Source: Scytonema hofmannii PCC 7110
GTDB taxonomy: Bacteria; Cyanobacteriota; Cyanobacteriia; Cyanobacteriales; Nostocaceae
Direction: 5' to 3'
Assembly (NCBI RefSeq): GCF_000346485.2
Contig: NZ_KQ976354.1
Span: 9,754,341-9,818,340 of the forward strand
DNA: 64,000 nt
The position numbers were made by a program, and so were the translations under genes. Positions 18,515-28,379 of the stretch are shown piece after piece. Position 1 is the stretch's first letter, and every line of letters begins with the position of its first letter. The notes under the pieces are model-generated. The model searched no databases. It had not been told where the DNA came from and saw only the letters and a program-made list of their open reading frames with translations.

Positions 18515-19603
18515 ATGTGGAAAGGCGGATGGAATCTTAGCTCAAAAAACACGGTTCCCTTGCAACCACCTGCGGCGTACCTAAAAGCAAGGAAACCTGA
18601 GGCAATTACTCAGGATGATAGCCAAAATTCACAAGGGGAAGTACTGCTTCCACAGGCGCAAGATGACCACTCTTTGGAAGCTTCCAGACTTTTGCGTCAA
18701 GGAATTCGACAGCAACAAGCTGGTGATTTGCCTACAGCCATGAAGTCATTACAAGAATCTCTGGCACTTTTTCAGGCGGTTGGAGATGGTGAAAGACAAG
18801 CACAGGTGCTTTCCTGTTTGGGCTTGATAGCTTATACCTTAGGAGACTACAAAAGTGCGATTTCTTACTCCCAACAATGTTTGAGTTTGGCAAAAGATGT
18901 CACGGATTTGCGGATACATATGCAGGCGTACTCCCATTTGGGTAATGCTTACCGACACTTGGGGGACAATCACAAAGCAATGGATTGCTTGCAAGAGTGT
19001 TTGAAAATAGCCCAACAACTACAAGACAAGCGCAGTGAGGTTGCAGGGCTGAATAATTTGGGATTGGTTCATAAAGCATTGGGTAATCTTCCACAAGCGA
19101 TCGAACTCAAGCAGCAAAGTCTAGAAATTGTACGGGAACTACAGGATCACTGGGGAGAAGAGCAAGTCCTAAAGAATCTTGGCAATGCTTGGTATGCTTT
19201 GGGGGACTATGGCAAAGCGATCGCTTACTACGAACAGTGTGTCAGCATCGCGTATTCCCTCAACAATCGCCGCAGTGCCGCACAAGTGTTAAAAAATTTG
19301 GGTAATGCTTGTTATGCTTTAGGGGATTATGCTAAAGCTATTGTCTACTATGAAGAACGTTTGCAACTTGCAAGAGACATCAAAGACAAACGCAGTGAAG
19401 AACAGTCTTTGGGAAGCCTGGGGGTTGCTTGTGAAGCTTTGAGTAATTATGCTAAAGCCATTACATACTACGAACAACGTTTGGAGATAGCAAGAGTTCT
19501 GAGCGATCGCCGTAGCGAAGAACAAACTCTTAACAGTCTCAAAATAGCTTGTTACGCTTTGGGTGACTATGCCAAGGCTATGAAATACCAGAGAAGTTCG
19601 TGA
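18515..19603 (+). CDS. TPR-repeat protein
   Basis: A 362-aa protein with a polar N-terminus (about 55 residues) followed by about eight tandem 40-residue tetratricopeptide repeats of the NB-ARC/LGN-like class (pattern LGNAYRHLGDNHKAMDCLQE, LGNAWYALGDYGKAIAYYEQ). Repeats 5-8 are very alike at DNA and protein level, suggesting recent internal duplication. There is no signal peptide, and no enzymatic domain, so a scaffold role is likely. The start ATG follows GAGAGCGG. No partner gene is obvious. Confidence 0.85.
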   Translation: MWKGGWNLSSKNTVPLQPPAAYLKARKPEAITQDDSQNSQGEVLLPQAQDDHSLEASRLLRQGIRQQQAGDLPTAMKSLQESLALFQAVGDGERQAQVLSCLGLIAYTLGDYKSAISYSQQCLSLAKDVTDLRIHMQAYSHLGNAYRHLGDNHKAMDCLQECLKIAQQLQDKRSEVAGLNNLGLVHKALGNLPQAIELKQQSLEIVRELQDHWGEEQVLKNLGNAWYALGDYGKAIAYYEQCVSIAYSLNNRRSAAQVLKNLGNACYALGDYAKAIVYYEERLQLARDIKDKRSEEQSLGSLGVACEALSNYAKAITYYEQRLEIARVLSDRRSEEQTLNSLKIACYALGDYAKAMKYQRSS

Positions 19604-19632
19604 CCAATTATGAATGATAAATTTGGTTTTTT

Positions 19633-20304
19633 TCAGAATTCAGAATTCAAAATTTTTAAAGCTTCGCTTGTTTCTACTTGCGGAAATTCTGAGTAAAAAT
19701 GGCTCACGCTCAAGAAATGTTTTGGTGTTGCCAATACAATTAAGCGATCGCCCCACTGATGCAGCCAAGGTAGCAATTTTAGAGGTGCGACTGGGGAACA
19801 AAGCCAAATTTCTGCAGGAGAAAGTGTTCTCAAAGACTTTGCTGCTACTGCCATTGTCATACCTGTTGCAATACCATCATCAACCAAAATGAGCGTAGCA
19901 CCCTTAGGATCGACTTGGGGACAAGCAGAATCTAATTGAACTTGAAGAAATTGAGCTTGTTCTATGGCAGAGTTTAACGCGACTTCTTGCAACTGCGAGG
20001 TTGGGATTGTGCGAAAGATCCCTTGCTCCTCCCAAAGTACATTACCTGAAGCAGTGACCGCACCAATCGCCAACTCAGAATTTTTTGGATGGCTAATTTT
20101 TTTGGCCACTTCTATCGTTAGCGGACAACCCAAAAGACGTGCGACTGGGGAAGCAACTGGTATTCCTCCTCGTGGTAAAGCATAAACTATTGTTCTTGGC
20201 TTCACCCCAGAGTCAATAGTTTGCTGGGTCAAAATATTGTGAATTGCCTCCGCTAGTTTTTCACCAGCTTGGGTGCGATCGGCAAAAAGTGGATTTTGTG
20301 GCAT
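19633..20304 (-). CDS. phosphoribosyltransferase-like protein
   Basis: A 223-aa type I phosphoribosyltransferase fold. The PRPP-binding loop is LILVDDGIATGMTM (two acidic residues, then a G-T-rich loop) at residues about 138-151. The N-terminal segment VYALPRGGIPVASPVARLL is typical of the family often found as stand-alone or fused to hydrolases. Substrate is unknown; pathway assignment is not possible from context. The C-terminal ILNSEF is encoded by a GAATTC(T/A)GAATTC repeat next to the stop, so the tail may be repeat-derived. It converges on the TPR gene. Confidence 0.85.
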   Translation of the reverse strand: MPQNPLFADRTQAGEKLAEAIHNILTQQTIDSGVKPRTIVYALPRGGIPVASPVARLLGCPLTIEVAKKISHPKNSELAIGAVTASGNVLWEEQGIFRTIPTSQLQEVALNSAIEQAQFLQVQLDSACPQVDPKGATLILVDDGIATGMTMAVAAKSLRTLSPAEIWLCSPVAPLKLLPWLHQWGDRLIVLATPKHFLSVSHFYSEFPQVETSEALKILNSEF

Positions 20305-20479
20305 GATTCTTGCCCAGCAGATGAAAACGCCATTGCTTTATATAATGACTGATTTTGGCTCAAGTGTATGGATGCGATACTATGTTAGTAAGTTACAAAA
20401 TCATCTAAACAAAATCCGAGTAGCAAAGTTTGTTTATTTATAGCAGCTTGCACCCGAACCCATAAGATATTTCATTTTC

Positions 20480-21175
20480 ATGAGTAGCGAACAACAACTT
20501 AGCCTCTTTAAGGAATCAGACTTTGAGCAGTCTAACTTTGACCAAAAAGAGTTAATTCCCACAAGTGTTAAAATTCCAATTCCTCGTGGAATCTACGCCA
20601 ATGTAACTGAAATCGCACAACATTGCAACCAGTGCCACCGTTGTGATTTAGGAGACAGCCGTACTCACGCTGTCGTGGGACGAGGCAATTTGAAAGCACT
20701 AATCATGGTTGTGGGAGAAGCACCAGGGCAAAACGAAGATGAAACAGGATTGCCATTTGTTGGTAAAGCAGGACAATTGCTCGAGAAAATTCTTGCCTCA
20801 GTGAAGCTAGATACCGAGAAAGACGTATATATTTGTAACGTAAATAAGTGCCGACCGCCAAGCAATCGCGTTCCATCTACGGAAGAGATGGAAGCTTGTA
20901 AACCCTATCTCATGGAGCAAATTCGCCTTGTCGATCCAAAAATCATTCTTTTGACAGGGGCAACTGCTGTCAAAGGTGTGACAGGTGAGAAGCGAGGTAT
21001 TACCCAAATTCGCGGCAAATGGATGGAATGGGATGGGCGTTTGTGTATGCCAATTTTTCACCCCTCCTACTTGTTGCGTAACCAAAGTCGTGAAGTCGGT
21101 AGCCCAAAGTGGTTAATGTGGCAAGATATACAAGCAGTCCGTGCCAAGTTTGATGAAATTCAGAATAACATCTGA
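20480..21175 (+). CDS. family 4 uracil-DNA glycosylase (Fe-S)
   Basis: A 231-aa family 4 UDG that removes uracil from DNA in base-excision repair. Cluster cysteines are visible: CNQCHRC near residues 49-55, CNVNKCRPP at 119-127 and Cys140. Motif A is VGEAPGQNED; the C-terminal motif is HPSYLLRN. The first 40 residues (polar, Glu/Gln rich) are a cyanobacterial extension. It appears monocistronic. The promoter must lie in the 175-bp gap from the divergent phosphoribosyltransferase gene. Confidence 0.93.
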   Translation: MSSEQQLSLFKESDFEQSNFDQKELIPTSVKIPIPRGIYANVTEIAQHCNQCHRCDLGDSRTHAVVGRGNLKALIMVVGEAPGQNEDETGLPFVGKAGQLLEKILASVKLDTEKDVYICNVNKCRPPSNRVPSTEEMEACKPYLMEQIRLVDPKIILLTGATAVKGVTGEKRGITQIRGKWMEWDGRLCMPIFHPSYLLRNQSREVGSPKWLMWQDIQAVRAKFDEIQNNI

Positions 21176-21193
21176 GGAGTAGACCTCGTACAC

Positions 21194-21298
21194 TCAAATA
21201 TCTCTTGTGGTATGGGCGTCCCCTACCGTTCTATACTAGTGACGGCTCGTGTCGCCCGTACCACAAGTAGTGGTAATTTATTTCTTGGAAATCCCTTA
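21194..21298. repeat. dispersed repeat related to the 48634 element
   Basis: Starts CAAATATCTCTTGTGGTA and ends TTTCTTGGAAATCCCTTA, with GGGCGTCC/GGCTCGTG blocks between. Both edges are shared with 48661-48793; the left terminal repeat seen there is missing here. Confidence 0.6.
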
Positions 21299-21420
21299 AC
21301 CCTCTGCCATCTGCCTTTATGAGCTCTAAATGTGGTAAGCATCACTGACTAATGGGTTTGAAGTCAGCTAATCTAGAGTAAAGAGAGATTGTTCTGATTG
21401 GCGATCAATAATTTTAAAAC

Positions 21421-22203
21421 ATGAAACTCCCAAACTATGAAAGAGTAATTTATGAGTACAACCCTCTTATTGAGGTTATTGCTCAACTTAGATTTCCGAC
21501 TATTTTAAGAATTACCAGTCAACAGCCTGTAGATTTTCAAGATAGCGTTAGGTTTGATTATCCAATTTTTGAAGCTTCTAGAAACTTACCAATACCAAAT
21601 GAACTCTCTAATCTTCTTACTCAATTTAGTTCAAACATTACAAGTGATTTGACGTATCATTTTAAATCAGAAGATTTAAGTTGGCAGTTATCTATAGATA
21701 AAGATTCTATAACTCTTGTTACAACTAAATATGAAAGGTATGAAAATTTTATCAAAAAATTAAAAATAGCTGTAGAAATTTTTGAAAAAATATATAATCC
21801 ATTATTTTATTCAAGAGTAGGATTGAGATATCGCGATTTAATTATTCGCTCGAAACTAAATATTCAAAAAGAATGGACTGAATTAATACCCAAACATATT
21901 GCTTCGGAGCTACACACTCCAGAAATAGCCGCCTCTATTCAAAATTTTATTAAAAATTTACAATTGAAAACTGAATTCGGTCAAGTCAATTTTAATCACG
22001 GCTTTGTTATGGTTAGAGATACGGAGAAGGGAGTAGATGAAACAGCTTATTTACTAGATGCAGACTTTTTCACAGAAGATAAGATAGAAAGAGGTGAGTA
22101 TCTTTGGAACATACTCAATCAATCTAATCGCACAGCTAGGAATCTCTTTCGCTGGAGTATTACTGATGATTTATATAGAGCAATGCGACCTCAATCAATA
22201 TAA
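21421..22203 (+). CDS. TIGR04255 family protein
   Basis: A 260-aa protein whose N-terminus (YERVIYEYNPLIEVIAQLRF) matches the start of the TIGR04255 family, a sporadic bacterial/archaeal family without known function. The middle is rich in Lys/Ile/Phe (SLVTTKYERYENFIKKLKI), and FYSRVGLRYRDLI is the most conserved-looking block. It has no membrane segment. It is first of three closely spaced same-strand genes (gaps of 7 and 9 bp) that are more AT-rich than their neighbours, suggesting an acquired operon. Confidence 0.7.
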   Translation: MKLPNYERVIYEYNPLIEVIAQLRFPTILRITSQQPVDFQDSVRFDYPIFEASRNLPIPNELSNLLTQFSSNITSDLTYHFKSEDLSWQLSIDKDSITLVTTKYERYENFIKKLKIAVEIFEKIYNPLFYSRVGLRYRDLIIRSKLNIQKEWTELIPKHIASELHTPEIAASIQNFIKNLQLKTEFGQVNFNHGFVMVRDTEKGVDETAYLLDADFFTEDKIERGEYLWNILNQSNRTARNLFRWSITDDLYRAMRPQSI

Positions 22204-22210
22204 ACCTACC

Positions 22211-22615
22211 ATGCAGATAACAACTAGTGGTATTAAGAGCAAGAATATTATTGGGCAAAGGTACGAAGTTATATCAACTCCTACTCAGACTTCCTCAAAG
22301 TCAAATTTAGTATCTAATATCCCTAATTTGAAAATTCAAGTTTTCATTGAATCATCTCTTAGTGAGGATTGGTCTAGTCAATTAAATCAAAACTCTATTC
22401 TTCTAATTAAGTGTTTAACAATACTTCAGACCCTTTTTACGACTTCTCCCGAAGGATTACAAGAAGCATCTGAAGCACTTGAAACTATATTGGAATACTA
22501 TCAGGAAAACCAGAATTATTTGCAACAGACCAATTTGTCCAAAGAATTAGGAGCAGTTACGGGTAATGTACTGCCAAGTGTTGTTAGACCGCCTTTAGTA
22601 ATAGATTTTGAATAA
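22211..22615 (+). CDS. unknown protein, middle gene of three-gene island
   Basis: A 134-aa protein starting at the ATG 7 bp after the TIGR04255 stop; a longer ORF overlaps that gene and is rejected. The N-terminus is polar. A central helix-like block (SILLIKCLTILQTLFTT, EGLQEASEALETILEYYQENQ) is followed by TGNVLPSVVRPPLVIDFE. I do not recognise a family. Tight spacing on both sides implies translation with its neighbours and a shared process. Confidence 0.6.
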   Translation: MQITTSGIKSKNIIGQRYEVISTPTQTSSKSNLVSNIPNLKIQVFIESSLSEDWSSQLNQNSILLIKCLTILQTLFTTSPEGLQEASEALETILEYYQENQNYLQQTNLSKELGAVTGNVLPSVVRPPLVIDFE

Positions 22616-22624
22616 TTCTTAACC

Positions 22625-23218
22625 ATGCCTAAAAGTATGATTTACAGAGCTTCTAGTGAAAAAGAGGCTTTTAGGCAAGGGGAGATTTTGACTGGAGTTA
22701 TACAGTTTAAACCAATTCCAAATGAATTATCCCCAAACCTTGAAAACACTAAGTTTAAACCTATAGTTCATCCTTATGGGATTATTGTGACTCAAGATTG
22801 TGACTTAGATTGGGACTATACTGCTAGGCAAAATCAAGATAAAACTTACAAGTTACTGAATTCTATACTTTTTTGTGAAATATACACCGCTCAAGACATT
22901 CGCTTTAACAAAACTCTTCAAATAAATTCATCAGAATGGAACTTAGTTAAATCTAATCGTCATCAACAGTATCATTTTTTTGAAAAAGTACCTTCAGAAT
23001 TTGAGTCAATTCAGGAAGGTTTACCAGAATTAACAGCTGATTTTAAAAAAGTTTTTGCAATAGATGCTGAGTTTTTATATCACCAGATAAATAATAAGAT
23101 AGCTAAACGGCGTACAGTACTTGAAAGCCCTTATTTAGAACACTTCTCTCATCGTTACCACGACTTTCACGGGCGTATAGGACTTCCGGCACAACATGAA
23201 AGTGACAAAGGAGGATAG
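22625..23218 (+). CDS. unknown protein with VTQDCDL motif, third gene of island
   Basis: A 197-aa protein. The motif YGIIVTQDCDLDWDY (residues about 52-66) looks like a conserved active-site-like segment; I recall similar (V)(S/T)QDCDL segments in uncharacterised proteins but no established activity. EILTGV near residue 21 and a C-terminal HRYHDFHGRIGLP block are other likely conserved parts. No membrane or secretion signal. It ends the three-gene unit; a 48-bp gap separates it from a convergent gene. Confidence 0.6.
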   Translation: MPKSMIYRASSEKEAFRQGEILTGVIQFKPIPNELSPNLENTKFKPIVHPYGIIVTQDCDLDWDYTARQNQDKTYKLLNSILFCEIYTAQDIRFNKTLQINSSEWNLVKSNRHQQYHFFEKVPSEFESIQEGLPELTADFKKVFAIDAEFLYHQINNKIAKRRTVLESPYLEHFSHRYHDFHGRIGLPAQHESDKGG

Positions 23219-23266
23219 AGAATTTAGATCAGAATATGATACTAGCAACTATCACTCTGGTGGAGG

Positions 23267-23866
23267 TTATAACTGAGGTTTGGCTTCTAAATTGCCAGAA
23301 CGCCCGCGCACACTTTCTGCTCTACAATCGCGCAACCAATTGCTAATCCCTTGAGCAATAACACCATTACTGCTATCCCTTGGGGGTGTGGGGGGTTGAT
23401 TTTTTGGATAAGAACCAATTTGAGAAAACATCATCACAAACAGCCAACTGTTTTCTGCTTTTGTTAAAAACAGCCAGTGGAATTCCTGCAATTGAATTGC
23501 TTTTCCATTAACATACTGTCGCTCTAAAGTTGTAAAAAAGACTTGCTCTACTCCCTCTGACTGGGTTTTCACTGAATCTACTGTATGTTCACTAGGGTTC
23601 AGAGGTAGTGGTTCGAACTCAGGTCTTCCTGCAACGACTATATAACTAAAAACCTCATTTTTCCGACTAAGACGACGGGAACGTTGAGAAGCGCGATTTG
23701 CATAGCTAGGTAAATCGCGCAACATTTGTGTTGTTAATGCTTCTAAATTCTGATTTGAGCAAAAATCTTTCTTTGCTCCTACCCCTGGGAACGAGAAAAA
23801 TCCTAGCCAAAAGCCACAGCAAAGAAGCCAAAAGCCATAATTTTTAAATTTGACCCCTGACTTCAT
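23267..23866 (-). CDS. secreted hypothetical protein coupled to pyrF
   Basis: I start at the ATG at 23866, which overlaps the pyrF stop as ATGA; the longer ORF start at 23902 is inside pyrF. The 199-aa protein has a short Lys-rich N-terminus and a hydrophobic segment ([15 protein letters not shown]), then a mature part with [19 protein letters not shown] and [20 protein letters not shown]. It resembles secreted proteins of unknown function in cyanobacteria. The overlap implies translational coupling to orotidine decarboxylase, without an evident functional link. The last residues are Arg/Pro rich. Confidence 0.65.
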   Translation of the reverse strand: MKSGVKFKNYGFWLLCCGFWLGFFSFPGVGAKKDFCSNQNLEALTTQMLRDLPSYANRASQRSRRLSRKNEVFSYIVVAGRPEFEPLPLNPSEHTVDSVKTQSEGVEQVFFTTLERQYVNGKAIQLQEFHWLFLTKAENSWLFVMMFSQIGSYPKNQPPTPPRDSSNGVIAQGISNWLRDCRAESVRGRSGNLEAKPQL

Positions 23867-24582
23867 GAGACTGTTGCCAACTCCTCGCAAATCTTTTTCC
23901 AAGCTAATTCTGGATTGTCAGATGCAGTAATGGGACGCCCTATTACAAGATAATCTGCTCCTGCTTTGAGTGCTTGTGCTGGGGTAAGCGATCGCGCCTG
24001 ATCTTTTGCTGCTGCCCACGTTGGGCGTACTCCCGGACAAACGAGTAAAAAATCTTTTCCACAATTTTGTCGCAGTTGTGAAACTTCTTGAGGTGAACAA
24101 ACGGCTCCATCCAAGCCGGTCTCTTGAGCCATTAATAACATCTCAAGAACATACTCTGGTAATTCTAAAGGAATTTTTAAATCAAATGCCAATTGTCTGG
24201 AAGAAATACTCGTCAGCAGTGTAATGGCAATTAACTTTGGCGGTTTTACACCTGCTGATGATGCGCCCACCTGTATCGCTTCAGTTGCAGCTTTAAGAGC
24301 TTCTTTACCAGAGATAGCATGAATTGTCAATAAATCCACACCATAACGAGATGCTGCACGACACGCACCTGCAACAGTGTTGGGGATGTCATGAAACTTT
24401 AAATCCAGGAAAATGCGCTTTTGCCGAGATTTTAGCAGTTCCAGAATTTTTGGTCCCGTGCTTGTAAACAACTCTAGACCAACTTTCCAAAAACTGACTT
24501 GCTCAAGTCTTTCCACAAGAGCTATTGCTGAGCGTTCATCTGGTACATCTAAAGCCACAATAACTCGATCTTCGGCATTCAT
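23863..24582 (-). CDS. pyrF: orotidine 5-prime-phosphate decarboxylase
   Basis: A 239-aa OMP decarboxylase, last step of UMP synthesis. VIVALDVPD starts the TIM barrel; the catalytic [11 protein letters not shown] (Asp-x-Lys-x-x-Asp type) lies at residues about 60-70. LVCPGVRP and YLVIGRPIT form the phosphate-binding end. The length is normal. It overlaps the downstream secreted-protein gene by 4 bases (ATGA). An STRR occupies the 5-prime gap to tyrS. Confidence 0.96.
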   Translation of the reverse strand: MNAEDRVIVALDVPDERSAIALVERLEQVSFWKVGLELFTSTGPKILELLKSRQKRIFLDLKFHDIPNTVAGACRAASRYGVDLLTIHAISGKEALKAATEAIQVGASSAGVKPPKLIAITLLTSISSRQLAFDLKIPLELPEYVLEMLLMAQETGLDGAVCSPQEVSQLRQNCGKDFLLVCPGVRPTWAAAKDQARSLTPAQALKAGADYLVIGRPITASDNPELAWKKICEELATVS

Positions 24583-24599
24583 TGGCGGTTCCTTTCAAA

Positions 24600-24705
24600 T
24601 TGGGCATTGGGCATCGGGCTAGGGCGGTGAGTAGTGAGTGGTGAGTTGGGAGTAGTAAGTTCTTTTTCCCCATTCCCTACTCCCGATTCCCCATTCCCAA
24701 TTCCC
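24600..24705. repeat. GGGCATT / GAGTAGTGAGTGG / CCCCATTCCC short repeats
   Basis: Mixed degenerate STRR units between tyrS and pyrF. The left part (GTGAGTAGTGAGTGG) faces TCCCTACTCCCG units, giving inverted complementarity. Confidence 0.65.
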
Positions 24706-25875
24706 TTACGGTATCAGTCGAACAAACTTATTTTTCCCAAGTTGTAAAACACGCCCGTGTAATTCACTAGAATCGTTAACATTAGCATCTGCATCAGATA
24801 TGCGATCGCCATCCAACCGCACTCCACCTTCAGTAATTTTCCGTTTGCCTTCCCCAGTACTTTTGCACAAGCCACTAGCATTCAAGAGAAAAGCCAGTTT
24901 TGCTGGAAACTGAACTTGTGCCAAAGAAAATTCTGGCATATCCCCAGCTTCAACATCTTTAACAGCTTGCTCGCCATGATATTGTTTCACGACTTCTTGC
25001 GCCAATAATTTTTGGCGATCGCGTGGACTTTCTGGCAGCTTGTCTATTGGTAAGTTTGTCAGCAGTGTAAAATATTCTTCTAGAAGATGGTCGGGAACTT
25101 GTTGTAGTTTTTGATACTTTTGAGTTGGGTGTTCTAATAAACCCACATAATTCCCCAAAGACTTAGACATTTTCTGTACGCCGTCTGTACCAATTAAAAT
25201 AGGTAACAGCAACCCATATTGAGGTTTTTGACCGAAATGGCGTTGTAAATCTCGTCCAACAGCAATATTAAACTTTTGGTCAGTCCCTCCCAGTTCTACA
25301 TCTGCCTCCAAAGCAACAGAATCGTAGCCCTGCATTAGCGGGTAGAGGAACTCATGAAGAAAAATTGGATTCTCTTTTTTATAACGTTCGGCAAATCCTT
25401 CTTTTGCCAGCATCTGCCCCACCGTCATAGTCGAGAGTAACTCTAGAATCTTACCTAAATCCAGCTTCGAGAGCCATTCCGAGTTGTAACGTATTTCCAG
25501 TCTGCCCGGAGTATCAAAATCTAAGATGGGCCGTACTTGATCCAAGTAAGTCTGGGCGTTATTCTTCACATCTTCTTCTGTAAGCTGGCGGCGCATTTCG
25601 GACTTGCCTGTAGGATCGCCAATGCGAGCTGTAAAATCGCCTATAAGAAGGACAGCTGTATGACCCGCATCTTGGAACGCTCGCAGTTTTCGCATTGGTA
25701 TGCTATGACCGAGATGAATCTCGGCACCGGTAGGGTCAATTCCGTATTTGACCCTTAAAGGTCGCTCGGTTGTTGTCAATCGTTTTTCTAAACTTTCGAT
25801 TTCAGTGTCAGAATCAGTAGGCTGAGGAAAAATTTCCGCAATACCACGACGCAGCCAAGAGAAATCTTGCGTCAT
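24706..25875 (-). CDS. tyrS: tyrosyl-tRNA synthetase
   Basis: A class I synthetase of 389 aa from the chosen start [11 protein letters not shown] at 25875; the first 22 codons of the longer ORF do not look like the family. The HIGH-type motif is [11 protein letters not shown], followed by [14 protein letters not shown]. Tyrosine/ATP-site elements include [22 protein letters not shown], and [12 protein letters not shown] is the KMSKS loop. The C-terminal 70 residues form an S4 RNA-binding domain ([10 protein letters not shown]). It charges tRNA-Tyr. It is upstream of pyrF on the same strand, but the gap is filled with STRRs. Confidence 0.96.
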   Translation of the reverse strand: MTQDFSWLRRGIAEIFPQPTDSDTEIESLEKRLTTTERPLRVKYGIDPTGAEIHLGHSIPMRKLRAFQDAGHTAVLLIGDFTARIGDPTGKSEMRRQLTEEDVKNNAQTYLDQVRPILDFDTPGRLEIRYNSEWLSKLDLGKILELLSTMTVGQMLAKEGFAERYKKENPIFLHEFLYPLMQGYDSVALEADVELGGTDQKFNIAVGRDLQRHFGQKPQYGLLLPILIGTDGVQKMSKSLGNYVGLLEHPTQKYQKLQQVPDHLLEEYFTLLTNLPIDKLPESPRDRQKLLAQEVVKQYHGEQAVKDVEAGDMPEFSLAQVQFPAKLAFLLNASGLCKSTGEGKRKITEGGVRLDGDRISDADANVNDSSELHGRVLQLGKNKFVRLIP

Positions 25876-26061
25876 ACTAGGGGATTGACTGTTAACTACG
25901 CTTTGCACTATCAAAGTATGGTTGGTTATGGTCACTAGCAATTTATTTCTATCTTATTTTCTTGTGCCAAACTAACAAACTAATATAATTGCAAAAAATT
26001 AACTGCTTTGCGCGGGGCAAAGAAATTACACTTATATATAAAGTGAGGAAGTGAAATCGCC

Positions 26062-27984
26062 GTGTCGTCCAGAACTTTTGATAATAATCGCTCTCAACAA
26101 CAAGGATCTTCAGGCTTTGAGTTTCTTAAAGGAGTCGGTCAGGTAGCTGGCGGGACTCTACTATCCATCACTATGCTGACCAGCTCTATTGTAGCTGGAG
26201 GACTGGTTGGTTTAGCCGTAAGTTTCCGTAATTTGCCTGATGTCAGACAATTACGTAACTTCTTTCCTTCGGAAACTACTTATATTTATGATATTAAAGG
26301 CAAACTCTTAGCGAGCATTCACGGGGAAGCCAACCGCGAAGTTGTGCCTTTAGATAGAATTTCTCCAGAACTCAAGAGAGCCGTTTTAGCGAGTGAAGAT
26401 AGCGACTTTTACTACCACCACGGTATAAACCCCAAAGGCGTTGGTCGTGCTGTCGTAACCAACTGGACAGCAGGTGGAGTGCGCGAAGGTGGTTCGACCA
26501 TTACCATGCAGTTAGTAAAAAACCTGTTTTTGTCCCGCAAACGTGCCTTCACCCGAAAGATAGCAGAAGGCGTCCTGGCAATTCGCTTGGAACAAATTCT
26601 TCCCAAAGACCAAATTTTGGAAATGTACCTCAATCAAGTCTACTGGGGACATAACAATTACGGGATACAAACAGCAGCCCGCAGTTATTTCAACAAGTCA
26701 GCCGAAAGTTTAAACTTGGCTGAGTCGGCAATGATAGCGGGTTTGATTCAAGCACCAGAAGAGTACAGCCCCTTTGTCAGCATGACCAAAGCTAAGTACC
26801 AACAGAAGGAAGTTCTGGGGCGGATGCTTACCTTGGGTTGGATTACGCAGAAAGAGTACGACAATGCCCTAAAACAACCAATTAAACTGGGCAAAATCAG
26901 ATCGTTCCAAGGTAGTGCCTTGCCTTACGTAACCAATGCTGTGGCACAGGAAATAGCTAGGAAATTTGGTCGTGAAGCCCTTCTCAAAGGCGGTATGCGG
27001 ATTCAAACCACCATAGATGCCAATTTTCAACGCATGGCAGAAGCAACTGTAAGACGTTGGCATGAAAGATTGCAAGGCCAAGGGTTATATAGAAACCAAA
27101 TTGCTCTCGCCGCAGTTGACCCCCGGACTCATTTTGTGAAAGCGCTCGTAGGTGGTGTCGATCCAAAAACAAGCGAATTCAACCGAGCGACTCAAGCACT
27201 CAGGCAACCAGGCTCCTCATTTAAGCCGTTTGTTTACTATACCGCTTTTGCAACTGGTAGGTACGGCCCAGACTCAACAGTAGTCGATTCTCCAGTTAGT
27301 TATCGAGATGGTAGCGGTTGGTATCATCCACGAAACTACGATGGTGGCTATGCTGGGGCAATGTCAATCCGTACCGCCCTCGCTATGTCTCGCAACATTC
27401 CTGTCATTAAGCTTGGTAAATCAGTAGGAATGAATAGAGTTGTTGAGACTTGTCGCACCTTGGGCATTATGAGTCCAATGGAACCTGTCACTTCTTTACC
27501 TTTGGGTGCTATTGGTGTTACACCATTGGAAATGGCTAGTGCTTATTCCACTTTTGCCAATTACGGCTGGCAATCTCCCACAACAGTTATTGCTCGTGTT
27601 ACAGACAGTAGTGGTAATGTATTACTCGACAACACTCCCAAACCACAGCTTGTCCTCGATTCTTGGGCGTCCGCAGCCGTTGTTGATGTGATGCGATCGG
27701 TCATCACTAGCGGTACTGGTAAAAACGCTGCTATAGATCGTCCAGCCGCAGGTAAGACAGGAACAACATCCTCTGAAAAAGATATTTGGTTTGTCGGTAC
27801 TGTACCCCAGTTAACAACTGCAGTTTGGGTCGGTAGGGACGATAATAGAACCCTAGCTCATGGTGCTACAGGTGGCGTGATGGTTGCTCCTATCTGGCGT
27901 GATTTTATGACAAAAGCTCTCAAGGGCGTACCTGTTGAGAACTTTAAGTCACCTTCTCAGTTTCGCCGCCCGAAAGCAAATTAG
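26062..27984 (+). CDS. class A penicillin-binding protein (PBP1A family)
   Basis: A 640-aa bifunctional peptidoglycan synthase starting at GTG after GAGGAAGTG. An N-terminal membrane segment (about residues 30-55) precedes the glycosyltransferase domain with EDSDFYYHHGIN (catalytic Glu), GGSTITMQLVKNL and QVYWGHNNYGIQTAA. The transpeptidase domain has SSFK (RQPGSSFKPF), SRN in AMSRNIP and KTGTTSSEKD. It polymerises and cross-links glycan at the outer face of the membrane. The C-terminus ends soon after the transpeptidase domain. The final bases border a GGGAGTA repeat. Confidence 0.95.
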   Translation: MSSRTFDNNRSQQQGSSGFEFLKGVGQVAGGTLLSITMLTSSIVAGGLVGLAVSFRNLPDVRQLRNFFPSETTYIYDIKGKLLASIHGEANREVVPLDRISPELKRAVLASEDSDFYYHHGINPKGVGRAVVTNWTAGGVREGGSTITMQLVKNLFLSRKRAFTRKIAEGVLAIRLEQILPKDQILEMYLNQVYWGHNNYGIQTAARSYFNKSAESLNLAESAMIAGLIQAPEEYSPFVSMTKAKYQQKEVLGRMLTLGWITQKEYDNALKQPIKLGKIRSFQGSALPYVTNAVAQEIARKFGREALLKGGMRIQTTIDANFQRMAEATVRRWHERLQGQGLYRNQIALAAVDPRTHFVKALVGGVDPKTSEFNRATQALRQPGSSFKPFVYYTAFATGRYGPDSTVVDSPVSYRDGSGWYHPRNYDGGYAGAMSIRTALAMSRNIPVIKLGKSVGMNRVVETCRTLGIMSPMEPVTSLPLGAIGVTPLEMASAYSTFANYGWQSPTTVIARVTDSSGNVLLDNTPKPQLVLDSWASAAVVDVMRSVITSGTGKNAAIDRPAAGKTGTTSSEKDIWFVGTVPQLTTAVWVGRDDNRTLAHGATGGVMVAPIWRDFMTKALKGVPVENFKSPSQFRRPKAN

Positions 27985-28066
27985 GGAGTAGGGAGTAGGG
28001 AGTAGGGAGTAGGGAGTAGGGTTCAACTACTCCCCATTCCCTATTCCCCATTCCCCATTCCCTTTC
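27983..28066. repeat. AGTAGGG heptamers facing CCCCATT units
   Basis: Five AGTAGGG units directly after the PBP stop, then TCCCCATTCCC units that overlap the stop of the DUF1825 gene. Inverse complementarity allows a hairpin between the convergent genes. Confidence 0.7.
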
Positions 28067-28379
28067 TTTCCAGTTCGGCTTTCATGCGTTGTAGCGTGAG
28101 GTGCATTTGGTCGAACATTTGTTGAGGCGTAATGCCGAACTGACCTAATTGTGTCTTGAGTTGCTCTACAGTCATTTGTGCCATAAAATCTTCTGATAGC
28201 TCAAAGCGCTTCATAAAGACGCGATAGCGATCCATCATGGCTTCCATCTGTTCAATAAACAGTTTCTTGCCTTCACGGTCAAATTTGCCGTAGCTGCTAC
28301 CCAACGCGATCAGTGCTTGATAATCTTCAAACAACTGCTTCGCTTCTTGCTGAACTATTTCTGAGTCAAAGAATCCCAT
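28041..28379 (-). CDS. DUF1825 family protein
   Basis: A 112-aa helical protein of the cyanobacterial DUF1825 family: MGFFDSEIVQQEAKQLFEDYQ, YGKFDREGKKLFIEQMEAMMDRYRVFMKRFELSEDF and QMFDQMHLTLQRMKAELE. I start at the ATG at 28379 rather than the GTG three codons upstream because MGFFDSEIV is the usual start. Function is unknown. The final GMGNGE is encoded within CCCCATTCC-type repeats. Confidence 0.88.
   Translation of the reverse strand: MGFFDSEIVQQEAKQLFEDYQALIALGSSYGKFDREGKKLFIEQMEAMMDRYRVFMKRFELSEDFMAQMTVEQLKTQLGQFGITPQQMFDQMHLTLQRMKAELERKGMGNGE

Noticed and set aside
22094-22210. Upstream start for the middle gene of the 21.4-23.2 kb island
   Set aside because: It overlaps the end of the TIGR04255 gene in another frame; the ATG at 22211, 7 bp after its stop, gives the normal operon spacing.
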